Shown here: positions 44,884 through 51,699 of the stretch, piece by piece | Position numbering within the stretch: the stretch's first letter is position 1 | How the letters are laid out: each line of letters begins with the position of its first letter | DNA from: Halopseudomonas xinjiangensis | Lineage (GTDB): Bacteria; Pseudomonadota; Gammaproteobacteria; Pseudomonadales; Pseudomonadaceae | Length of the DNA: 64,000 nucleotides | Assembly (NCBI GenBank): GCA_011050525.1 | Contig: DRFO01000017.1 | Location: 372,001-436,000, forward strand | Direction of reading: 5' to 3' | Made by a program: the position numbers and the translations under genes | The notes under the pieces: model-generated | What the model was told of the DNA's origin: nothing | Databases searched by the model: none | What the model saw: the letters and a program-made list of their open reading frames with translations, nothing else

Positions 44884-45683
44884 AATCGGGCTCGCGCCAG
44901 AAAGGCGTTGCGCTCATCACAGCGCTGTTGGTGGTGGCTCTCTCGGTCACGGCGGCGGTGGCTATGGCTGTGCGTAGCCAGGCCGATATAAGGCGCACCA
45001 GCGCCGTGTTTGAACGGGATATGTCCCGGCACATTTCGATTGGTGCGGAAAACATGGTACTGCAATTGCTCGAGCAGACAGAAGGACCCGACGCGCTGCT
45101 TTGGGATACCTGTCTTTCGCCGGTCCTGCCGTTTCAGGTGGATAACATTCGCCTTGAGGCCACGCTGGATAATATGCAGTGCCGCTACAACCTGAACGCT
45201 CTTGCCGGAGCCGACGAGACCGAGCAGGGGTACTTTGCCCGCCTCGTGGATCGGGTATCACAGGAAAGCGGCATCAGCATGCCAGCCGGAGCGCAACTGG
45301 CCATCGCGGTCAGCGACTGGATGAATTCAGAAACCGATGACCCGGTCTATCGCCTTGAGGAACCCGCGCGCGTGTCGGGCAACCGGACCATGATCCTGGC
45401 TTCAGAGCTTAACAGTGTGGCAGGGATGACCTCCGAGGCATGGCAAGCTCTGGCGCCCTACGTGACCGCTTATCCAGGTAGCGCTAGCCCGATCGATCTG
45501 GAGCGCAGCAACGAGGTAATGCAGGAGGTCTTTGCCGATCGGCCTGCCGCCGAGCAGACGCCATGGTTCGTGCGACTTCAACTGACCGCCGAGTTCGGCG
45601 AAAGACGTTTTTACCAGTGCACGTTGCTTGATGCCCCGAACGGCAAAGTGGTTCTGAGAGAACAAACGGCCTGTGAGCCCTGA
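44880..45683 (+). CDS. gspK: T2SS minor pseudopilin GspK (shortened)
   Basis: Tip pseudopilin that blocks further pilin addition. It is 267 residues from a GTG start, against ~300-330 in the family. It has the prepilin-like start QKGVALITALLVVALSVTAA, without the +5 Glu, as usual for GspK, and the alpha domain around DWMNSETDDPVYRLEEPARV. The segment after VTAYPG, where GspK proteins usually have an INVNTA helix-hairpin stretch, is replaced by a short SPIDLERSNEVMQEVF, so about 40-60 residues appear to be missing. Confidence 0.9.
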   Translation: MKSGSRQKGVALITALLVVALSVTAAVAMAVRSQADIRRTSAVFERDMSRHISIGAENMVLQLLEQTEGPDALLWDTCLSPVLPFQVDNIRLEATLDNMQCRYNLNALAGADETEQGYFARLVDRVSQESGISMPAGAQLAIAVSDWMNSETDDPVYRLEEPARVSGNRTMILASELNSVAGMTSEAWQALAPYVTAYPGSASPIDLERSNEVMQEVFADRPAAEQTPWFVRLQLTAEFGERRFYQCTLLDAPNGKVVLREQTACEP

Positions 45684-45701
45684 AAACAAACGGATCAGAC
45701 T

Positions 45702-46937
45702 ATGTTGATAGTGCTTTTACCCGAAAGTATGCGCACCGATATCGAGGAACAGATATCGGTGAGCTGGTGGCGGATGGAACGGGGAGGGACCGCCCAGGAA
45801 AAGGGCTCCGATACGCTTGCTGACCTGCATGACAGATTTGCGGCGGAAAAGATCCGTGCCCTGGTGCCCGCTTCAGCGGTAACTCTTCACCGGGTCAGTA
45901 TTCCCGTGCGGCGGGCATCCGCAGTGCGCGCGGCGCTGCCCTTTGCGCTGGAAGATCATGTGAGCCAGGAGCTCGATGAACTGCATTTCGTTGCCGGCCC
46001 GCGCCGGACAGATGACCGTTTTGCAGCCGCAGTGGTTGAGCACGCCAGCATGCAGCACTGGCAAGCAATGTTTCTGCAGGCCGGGTGGCGGCTTGAAGCG
46101 CTCCTTCCCTTGACCTCCTTGCATGCTGACGAGGTGCCTGCACACGCCATCCGTATCCAGCGCTCTCCATGGCCTGGCGGGGTGGGTCAGGTCATCGTGA
46201 CGGCGGACGATCAGGAGCCGGTCGTAGTAGAGACAGAACTTTTAGGTTTCTGGATCAATCGACGGTTGGCCGAACGCCCCGAATCCGCGCGTAATATCGA
46301 GGTCGCAGGATTGGAAGTGTCTGCGCTCGAGCCTGCCGAAGGGGTTGCGGTTAGCCAAATTGCCGAGGACCCATCAAGCACTATCCATGCCGCGCTTCGT
46401 CGCGCCATGCAGCCAAATCCGCCGTTTAATCTGCTCGTTGGCCCCTACACGACTGGGATGCGCACCCCTCCATGGCGCAAGATGCGATCGGTGATGATTG
46501 CAGCGGGAGTGTTGCTGGCTGTCCTGATGACGCAATTGACGCTGGAATGGATCACGTTGGCAAATGAGCGGGATCGTCTGGATGCAGCCATAGACGATGT
46601 GTTCACTTCAAGCATGCCCAATGCCCGCTTGGTAGACCCGGTAGTGCAGTTTGAACAGGTGTTGGCGGGCAGTGCAGCCAGTGGCACTGAAGGTATCGGT
46701 CAATTGCTTTATGAGGTGCTGGCGGTCAGTCGGAACGGCGGAACAGCGCAGATTATGCAGTTTCGCGCCAGCCCCTCCGAAATGGAAATCGAACTCCAGC
46801 TGGCTTCATTTGCTGAATTGGAAACGGTCAGGGCCAACCTGTCGAGCAAGACCGGGCTGCGAGAAACGCTCCAGGGCGCGGATTCCGGAGAGAACGGTGT
46901 TACAGCGAGACTCAAGGTTGCAAGGAGCGGAACATGA
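45702..46937 (+). CDS. gspL: T2SS inner-membrane protein GspL
   Basis: Bitopic protein that recruits GspE to the membrane. It is 411 residues: cytoplasmic actin-like domain (VPASAVTLHRVSIPVRRASA, ALPFALEDHVSQELDELHFV), a transmembrane helix at about 262-282 (VMIAAGVLLAVLMTQLTLEW), and a periplasmic ferredoxin-like domain ending in TARLKVARSGT. It overlaps gspM by 4 nt. Confidence 0.93.
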   Translation: MLIVLLPESMRTDIEEQISVSWWRMERGGTAQEKGSDTLADLHDRFAAEKIRALVPASAVTLHRVSIPVRRASAVRAALPFALEDHVSQELDELHFVAGPRRTDDRFAAAVVEHASMQHWQAMFLQAGWRLEALLPLTSLHADEVPAHAIRIQRSPWPGGVGQVIVTADDQEPVVVETELLGFWINRRLAERPESARNIEVAGLEVSALEPAEGVAVSQIAEDPSSTIHAALRRAMQPNPPFNLLVGPYTTGMRTPPWRKMRSVMIAAGVLLAVLMTQLTLEWITLANERDRLDAAIDDVFTSSMPNARLVDPVVQFEQVLAGSAASGTEGIGQLLYEVLAVSRNGGTAQIMQFRASPSEMEIELQLASFAELETVRANLSSKTGLRETLQGADSGENGVTARLKVARSGT

Positions 46938-47416
46938 GGGCCTGGTGGGCGGGACTTGCCCCGCGTGAAAGATATGTGATGGCGGCAGGGCTGGCAACCC
47001 TCGCTCTGGTGCTGATGTGGCTGGTGATTTGGGAACCCATCGCCGAACGCAGACAGGCACTGCGCAACGAAGTGAGCGCGCTTTCGGCCGATCTGGCATG
47101 GATGCAAGGCGTTTCCGATCAGGTCCGGCGCCGGGCCTCCCAGCAGGGCCAGACGACGCCGAGCGCCGCCGGAGGGTCGGTCCTTACGCTGGTCGAGGTC
47201 TCAGCCACGGCGGCTGGTATCAGATCTTCGATCGAGAGAGTGCAGCCAGAGGGCGAAGGCGCCCGTCTGTGGTTTGCTCAGGTAAGCTTCGATGCATTGG
47301 TGAGCTGGCTTGGCGAACTTGAAAATCGTCATGGATTGCAAATAAGCCAGCTTGCCGTGGATGTCAGTAGTGATCCAGGAGTGGTCTCCGCCCGCCTTTT
47401 GGTGGAGCCTCGATGA
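46934..47416 (+). CDS. gspM: T2SS protein GspM
   Basis: Small inner-membrane partner of GspL. It is 160 residues: cytoplasmic WWAGLAPRERY, transmembrane helix ~15-34 (MAAGLATLALVLMWLVIWEP), then a periplasmic ferredoxin-like domain ending RLLVEPR. Overlaps gspL and gspN by 4 nt each. Confidence 0.92.
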   Translation: MRAWWAGLAPRERYVMAAGLATLALVLMWLVIWEPIAERRQALRNEVSALSADLAWMQGVSDQVRRRASQQGQTTPSAAGGSVLTLVEVSATAAGIRSSIERVQPEGEGARLWFAQVSFDALVSWLGELENRHGLQISQLAVDVSSDPGVVSARLLVEPR

Positions 47417-48168
47417 TGCAACGGATAAATCGCAAAACTACCCTGGTTGTCGCCCTGGCGCTCTTTCTGCTGTCGCTGGTATGGAACCTGCCCGCGGCGT
47501 TCGTCTGGAAGCAGATTTCCGGACAATTCCCAGCTCAGGTAACGCTGCAAGGGCTGTCTGGCACCCTCTGGTCCGGACAGGTCAGGCAAATGAAGGTCAA
47601 CGGGATCGAGCAGGGGGCGGTGACCTGGGATTGGCGCCCTGGACCGCTTCTGGCGGGCCGAATCGCCCTGGATGTGGTCTGGCAGCCCCGCAATAGCCGC
47701 GTGGAGGCAACTCTGAAAATAGGCGCTTCATCCATGGTTCTGGAAGACGTCAATGGGCGACTGGATGCCGCAAGCATGGCTGCGCTAAACAAGGCTCCGT
47801 TTGTCCTGGGTGGAAGTTGGCTGCTGGATGTGCCGTTCCTCGAACTGCATGACTTAGAGCGGGTGGGCGACGCATCGGGTCGTCTGGTCTGGGAGAACGC
47901 GGCGGGTGGACTACCTCAACCGTTGCCGCTGGGACATTTGTCTGCGGATCTGACGGGTGCCGACGATTGGCTGGTGTTCAGTCTCAGTGACCAGGGCGGA
48001 CCGCTGGGGCTTGACGGAACGGCGCGATGGCGCCCGGGTCAGCCGATGTTCATAGAGGCCCGCTTGAAGGCCAGAGCTGACGCTGAGGCAGGTCTGGCAG
48101 GCGGTTTGGGCATGCTTGGACAAGCGGATGCCGACGGCTGGGTCGGCTGGCGCGCTCAGCTTCGATAG
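47413..48168 (+). CDS. gspN: T2SS protein GspN
   Basis: Accessory T2SS protein present only in some systems. It is 251 residues with an N-terminal signal anchor (TTLVVALALFLLSLVWNLPA) and the GspN signature LQGLSGTLWSGQ, followed by VTWDWRPGPLLAGRI. Its presence gives the operon the full C-N set, unlike P. aeruginosa Xcp as I recall it. Confidence 0.9.
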   Translation: MMQRINRKTTLVVALALFLLSLVWNLPAAFVWKQISGQFPAQVTLQGLSGTLWSGQVRQMKVNGIEQGAVTWDWRPGPLLAGRIALDVVWQPRNSRVEATLKIGASSMVLEDVNGRLDAASMAALNKAPFVLGGSWLLDVPFLELHDLERVGDASGRLVWENAAGGLPQPLPLGHLSADLTGADDWLVFSLSDQGGPLGLDGTARWRPGQPMFIEARLKARADAEAGLAGGLGMLGQADADGWVGWRAQLR

Positions 48169-48197
48169 CACACTCGAATCAATACAAGGAGCTAATA

Positions 48198-48827
48198 GTG
48201 AACCGTTTATTTCCATTCCTTATGGTCGTTTTTACCGCTCTGACGGGCTGTAGCGGCATCTCTCAACAAGCCCAGCAAAAAAGTGCCGCACTGGCGGACG
48301 TGCGGGCAAAGCTTAGTTTTGGAAGTTGCAACATCGCCGTTGCAGAGCAGGTGATGAGTCTCAAGGAGCCCGCTCTGGAACAGGAAACGGCCTATCTTTG
48401 TTTACAGCAAGGGGAGCTGGAGGCAGCTGAAAAACTATTGGCGGGTTACTCTGAACGACACGTCGATCCGCCGTTTCCCGACTATGCCGCCTACCTTCTG
48501 GCGCTCACAGATTTTGTGCGGTTTGAGTCATCAATCGGGGACGACGAGGAGCGGTTGGCCAGGGGGCGGATAGCCCACGACAATCTGGTGCGTTTCGTAA
48601 GGCTGTACCCGAATTCGGCCTATCGGTCAGAGGTTGCGCCACGACTGGCGGAGCTGCAGGAAGGTATGGCCAGGGCAGAGTATCAGCTCGCTCATATAGC
48701 CATTGAATCTGGCGCGGGTGAGAGCGGTGCGGCCAGGCTGAAATATGTAGTGCGTCAGTACCCGCGAAGCGCAGCGGCCAAGGACGCGGGGCGTTGGCTG
48801 GAAAACCATAGCGGCTCGGAAAACTAG
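48198..48827 (+). CDS. TPR-like lipoprotein at the end of the T2SS operon (pilotin candidate)
   Basis: 209 residues from a GTG start with AAGGAG 7 nt before it. The signal peptide ends in a lipobox LTGC (C18). The mature part is helical and repeat-like (AYLCLQQGELEAAEKLLAGY, LVRFVRLYPNSAYRSEVAPR, ARLKYVVRQYPRSAAAKDAG), resembling short TPR/BamD-like lipoproteins. I do not recognise a named family. Being last in the gsp operon it could guide GspD to the outer membrane, as pilotins do; it does not look like GspS or AspS. Confidence 0.75.
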   Translation: MNRLFPFLMVVFTALTGCSGISQQAQQKSAALADVRAKLSFGSCNIAVAEQVMSLKEPALEQETAYLCLQQGELEAAEKLLAGYSERHVDPPFPDYAAYLLALTDFVRFESSIGDDEERLARGRIAHDNLVRFVRLYPNSAYRSEVAPRLAELQEGMARAEYQLAHIAIESGAGESGAARLKYVVRQYPRSAAAKDAGRWLENHSGSEN

Positions 48828-49138
48828 CGTTACGACTCAGAGCGGCCGATGCTGGGTCAAGTATTATCGGAACATTTTTTGCGGTTTGCAGGCGCTTTTG
48901 GACGTGCCGGAGGGTTGACATTGTGCACAGTTGCCTCGCTTGGTGTCACTAAACCGTCAAAACCTGCCGTAAGTGCTTGAATTTATGTATGTGAATGTAA
49001 GTTATTGATTTTTATATAAAAATAATTGATCAATTTTTAATCGCTTTGTCTCTCAGGCCCATGGTGCAAGACTCGAGAGCAGTTATAGGAAGGCTATCCA
49101 CAAAGCTATCCACAGATTTTGTGGATAGCTTGTCACTG
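48828..49138. other. 311-bp intergenic region with DnaA-box-like repeats
   Basis: No gene. The middle is AT-rich (48960-49045, with runs of TTTATATAAAAATAA type). At 49094-49131 lie three DnaA-box-like sequences, described separately. Confidence 0.6.
49094..49131. repeat. cluster of three DnaA-box-like 9-mers with a 12-bp inverted repeat
   Basis: CTATCCACA occurs at 49094-49102 and 49106-49114 as direct repeats (12 bp apart) and inverted at 49120-49128. The last two lie in a perfect inverted repeat, AAGCTATCCACA / TGTGGATAGCTT, with a 5-nt loop. Each differs from the DnaA box TTATCCACA only at the first base. It also lies just past the end of the leftward rdgC gene and may double as its terminator. 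Confidence 0.6.
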
Positions 49139-50056
49139 TTATATACCCTGTGGAATGTCTTCGCCGCCCAAGGCAGTTGTGAGGGCGGGAATGAACTCGC
49201 TCAGCGTCTTGGCCATAATTATGAAGGTGGCATCCAGTTGACCTGCCATATCATCGCCGCCCTGGTCGTCGGCCTCGTCCCTCAACAGTTCTTCGAACTT
49301 CAAACGCTTGACTGCAAGTTTGTCATCCAGGGTCAATGAAAGTTTGTCGTGCCATGCCAGTGTCAACTGGCTGACCTGTTTGCCCACCGTGAGGTGTTGC
49401 TGAATCTCGTCGCTTCCCAGGTCCTGTTTCTTGCACCGAATTACGCCGCCGTCTTCCTTGGTGTCACGTAGTTCACACTCGTCGAGTACAACCAGGCCTT
49501 CGGGAGCCTCTCCGGTCTTCACCCAATCGGTCATGCAGGACGAGGGAGCCATCTTGACGTTCAGAGGACGTACAGGAAGGCTGCCAGTGCATTCGCGCAA
49601 CAAGCTCAACAGATCCTCGGCTCTCTTGCTGCTGGCCGTATCAACCGCGATCCAGCCCTGGGCAGGGGCGATGCATGCCAAGGTAGTCTGGGTGCGGGTG
49701 AACGCGCGCGGGAGCAGGGACATGACAATCTCATCCTTGAGCGTGTCGCGTTCTTTCTTGTAGATCTTGCGAGCATCTCTGGCTTCAATTTCTTCGACCT
49801 TTTCGCTCAAGGCGTCCTTGACGACGCTGCCGGGGAGAATCCGCTCTTCCTTGCGCAGAGCAATCAGCCAGTAGCCGTCAGCTACCTGAAGAAGATTTTC
49901 GGAATGCCGGCCGAAGGGCGTGGCCCACCCCAGCGTATGGGTCTCCTGGCTGGCGCAGGGGCGTGCGGTGCGTTGTTCCAAGGCGGGTAGCAACTCGGCC
50001 TCGGTGAAAGGAATATCCTGGCTGAAACGATAGAGAAGAAGGTTGCGAAACCACAT
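49139..50056 (-). CDS. rdgC: recombination-associated nucleoid protein RdgC
   Basis: Ring-shaped DNA-binding protein that limits RecA action. It is 305 residues from the ATG at 50056 (AAGGA 7 nt before it; upstream in-frame codons lack homology). Features: [20 protein letters not shown] at the start, [45 protein letters not shown], and [19 protein letters not shown] at the end. DnaA-box clusters lie on both sides of the rdgC-FKBP segment. Confidence 0.95.
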   Translation of the reverse strand: MWFRNLLLYRFSQDIPFTEAELLPALEQRTARPCASQETHTLGWATPFGRHSENLLQVADGYWLIALRKEERILPGSVVKDALSEKVEEIEARDARKIYKKERDTLKDEIVMSLLPRAFTRTQTTLACIAPAQGWIAVDTASSKRAEDLLSLLRECTGSLPVRPLNVKMAPSSCMTDWVKTGEAPEGLVVLDECELRDTKEDGGVIRCKKQDLGSDEIQQHLTVGKQVSQLTLAWHDKLSLTLDDKLAVKRLKFEELLRDEADDQGGDDMAGQLDATFIIMAKTLSEFIPALTTALGGEDIPQGI

Positions 50057-50213
50057 GATGCTGTCCTTTGTTACCAATTCATTTTGCAGGGGCAGCGGCG
50101 ACCGCACCAACCCGCAGGGTTGGCAATATTGCCTGAGAGAACGCCGGTCGGCCAGTATTCCCAGCTGCACGATTTAACGTATTGAAAATGAGTAAATTTT
50201 TTTGAAAAAGGTA

Positions 50214-50242
50214 TTGCCAGAACGGGAAAAGCTGCCTAGAAT
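50214..50242 (+). promoter_or_regulatory. sigma-70 promoter of the tRNA-Val/tRNA-Asp pair
   Basis: TTGCCA at 50214-50219, a 17-nt spacer, TAGAAT at 50237-50242, 22 nt upstream of the tRNA-Val. Confidence 0.75.
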
Positions 50243-50264
50243 GCGCCCCACTTCGAGAGCAAAT

Positions 50265-50340
50265 GGGTGATTAGCTCAGCTGGGAGAGCATCTGCCTTAC
50301 AAGCAGAGGGTCGGCGGTTCGATCCCGTCATCACCCACCA
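50265..50340 (+). tRNA. tRNA-Val (anticodon TAC)
   Basis: A 76-nt tRNA with acceptor GGGTGAT / ATCACCC, encoded CCA, anticodon loop CTTACAA (TAC at 50298-50300) and T-loop TTCGATC. Confidence 0.97.
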
Positions 50341-50359
50341 TTCGCACTCAAAGTTACGC

Positions 50360-50436
50360 GCAGCGGTAGTTCAGTTGGTTAGAATACCGGCCTGTCACGC
50401 CGGGGGTCGCGGGTTCGAGTCCCGTCCGCTGCGCCA
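50360..50436 (+). tRNA. tRNA-Asp (anticodon GTC)
   Basis: A 77-nt tRNA with acceptor GCAGCGG / CCGCTGC, encoded CCA, anticodon loop CTGTCAC (GTC at 50394-50396). It is cotranscribed with tRNA-Val 19 nt upstream and is a substrate of queuosine modification and of AspRS, both encoded in this window. A T-rich stretch (ATTTTTTGG) follows directly. Confidence 0.97.
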
Positions 50437-50579
50437 TTTTTTGGTTTTCCTTCCCTGCAACAATCCCTTTCTTTAATTCAATTCAAACTTTGCGTGTCTA
50501 CCAATAGCTTGGGACATAAACCCCTGTTAAGCTTCTTGCTTTATTTTCCGCCCCGATGGGCTTGTTAATTGAGGTAAGC

Positions 50580-51287
50580 ATGAAGCGCAATCTGCTCGCA
50601 ACTGGCGTCGCCGTCAGTATTCTCGCCCTCGTTGGCTGTGGTGAAAAAGAACAAGAAGTTGAAATCAGCACGCCCATTCAGCAAGCGTCGTATGGCATTG
50701 GTTTGAACATGGGCGAGAGTTTGCTGCAGGACGGGTTGGATGACATTGACCCGCAGGCGCTGGCTCTGGGTATGCAGGATGCGTTGTCCAAGGAAACTCC
50801 GCGGGTCGGCGAAGAAGAGCTTCGGGTGGCCTTTCTCGAGCTTCAGGCCCGGGCCGAAGAGCGTGCATCGAGCCTGGTTAGCGAAACCCGTGAAGCCAAC
50901 GAGAAATACCTGGCGGAAAATGCCGAGCGTGAAGGTGTGACGACTACCGAATCGGGCCTGCAGTACGAAGTGCTCGAATCAGGTGATGAATCCAATCCCA
51001 TGCCCACCGAAAGTGATGTGGTTACCGTCCATTACGAAGGCAAGCTGCTGGATGGAACCGTTTTCGATAGTTCTGTCAGCCGTGGCGAGCCGGTCGACCT
51101 TCCGGTTACTGGCGTGATTCCGGGCTGGGTAGAAGTTCTGCAGTTGATGCGCGTTGGCGATAAGTGGAAAGTCACCATCCCGAGCGACCTTGCCTATGGC
51201 GAGCGTAGCCCCAGCCCCGTTATTCCACCGAACTCTGTTCTTGAGTTCGAAATGGAACTATTGGATATTCAAGACGAAGCGGAATGA
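50580..51287 (+). CDS. FKBP-type peptidyl-prolyl isomerase lipoprotein
   Basis: 235 residues from the ATG at 50580 (GAGGT 4-8 nt before it). The signal ends in a lipobox LVGC. An FKBP_N dimerisation helix (SYGIGLNMGESLLQDGL, ALGMQDALS) is followed by an FKBP PPIase domain (VVTVHYEGKLLDGTVFDSS, IPGWVEVLQLMRVGDKW, IPPNSVLEFEMELLD). It is a FklB/FkpA/Mip-like folding catalyst anchored in the envelope. A hairpin follows. Confidence 0.92.
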   Translation: MKRNLLATGVAVSILALVGCGEKEQEVEISTPIQQASYGIGLNMGESLLQDGLDDIDPQALALGMQDALSKETPRVGEEELRVAFLELQARAEERASSLVSETREANEKYLAENAEREGVTTTESGLQYEVLESGDESNPMPTESDVVTVHYEGKLLDGTVFDSSVSRGEPVDLPVTGVIPGWVEVLQLMRVGDKWKVTIPSDLAYGERSPSPVIPPNSVLEFEMELLDIQDEAE

Positions 51288-51301
51288 TGGCCAAGTAACA
51301 C

Positions 51302-51337
51302 TTTTGAAGCCCGTGACGCCCTGTCCGGGCTTCAAAA
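51302..51337. terminator. hairpin after the FKBP gene
   Basis: TTTTGAAGCCCG / CGGGCTTCAAAA, a 12-bp perfect stem with a 12-nt loop, 15 nt past the stop. No T-run follows, so termination is probable but not certain. Confidence 0.6.
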
Positions 51338-51508
51338 CGTTACCGTTATGCACATTATCCGGTAACACTCAATCTTCAAATTCCCTTTTGATCTCTTAAT
51401 TTACTCCCCGCCTAACTACCTGATTTTGATCATTATTTTTATGGTCAAAAAGTGCTCATTCTGACTCAAGCCGCGTTTAAACGGGCGTTTGCCGACTTTT
51501 CCCATACC

Positions 51509-51543
51509 TTGTGCACAGACTTATCCACAGAAGTTGTGGGTAA
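51509..51543. repeat. second DnaA-box-like cluster
   Basis: A perfect DnaA box TTATCCACA at 51521-51529, flanked by TTGTGCACA (51509-51517, one mismatch to TTWTNCACA) and by TGTGGGTAA at 51535-51543 (reverse complement TTACCCACA). Adjacent boxes are spaced ~12-14 bp. It lies 2.4 kb from the cluster at 49094. Confidence 0.55.
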
Positions 51544-51638
51544 CCCCACGGAGCCGGTCTGGGCGGGCTTTTGCGGGTAGAATGGAGCTGCGGGGGGTGG
51601 CTGCAAGTGCCGAAAAAACAAGAGGGGGAGTGATGGGG

Positions 51639-51677
51639 AGCACCCCCAGAGATCGCCCTAAGGGACTCTGGGGTGCT
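51639..51677 (-). terminator. hairpin after prc
   Basis: On the minus strand AGCACCCCAGAG pairs with CTCTGGGGGTGCT across a 14-nt loop, with one bulged base, 22 nt past the prc stop. No long T-run, so it is a probable terminator or a 3'-end stabiliser. Confidence 0.55.
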
Positions 51678-51699
51678 GGTTAAAGGGTTGCCATCAACA

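Larger units (their letters stand above)
51288..51699. other. 412-bp intergenic region between the FKBP and prc genes
   Basis: No gene. From left to right it contains the FKBP-end hairpin (51302-51337), an AT-rich stretch, DnaA-box-like motifs (51509-51543), a G-rich stretch with no obvious coding frame, and the prc-end hairpin (51639-51677). Confidence 0.6.

Noticed and set aside
37212-48168. Expectation of gspO (prepilin peptidase) in the T2SS operon
   Set aside because: Not present in this window; as in other pseudomonads PilD from the type IV pilus locus probably serves, so this is not treated as a defect.
49046-49339. 97-codon + strand frame after the T2SS lipoprotein gene
   Set aside because: Starts in the DnaA-box region and runs antisense into rdgC; not supported.
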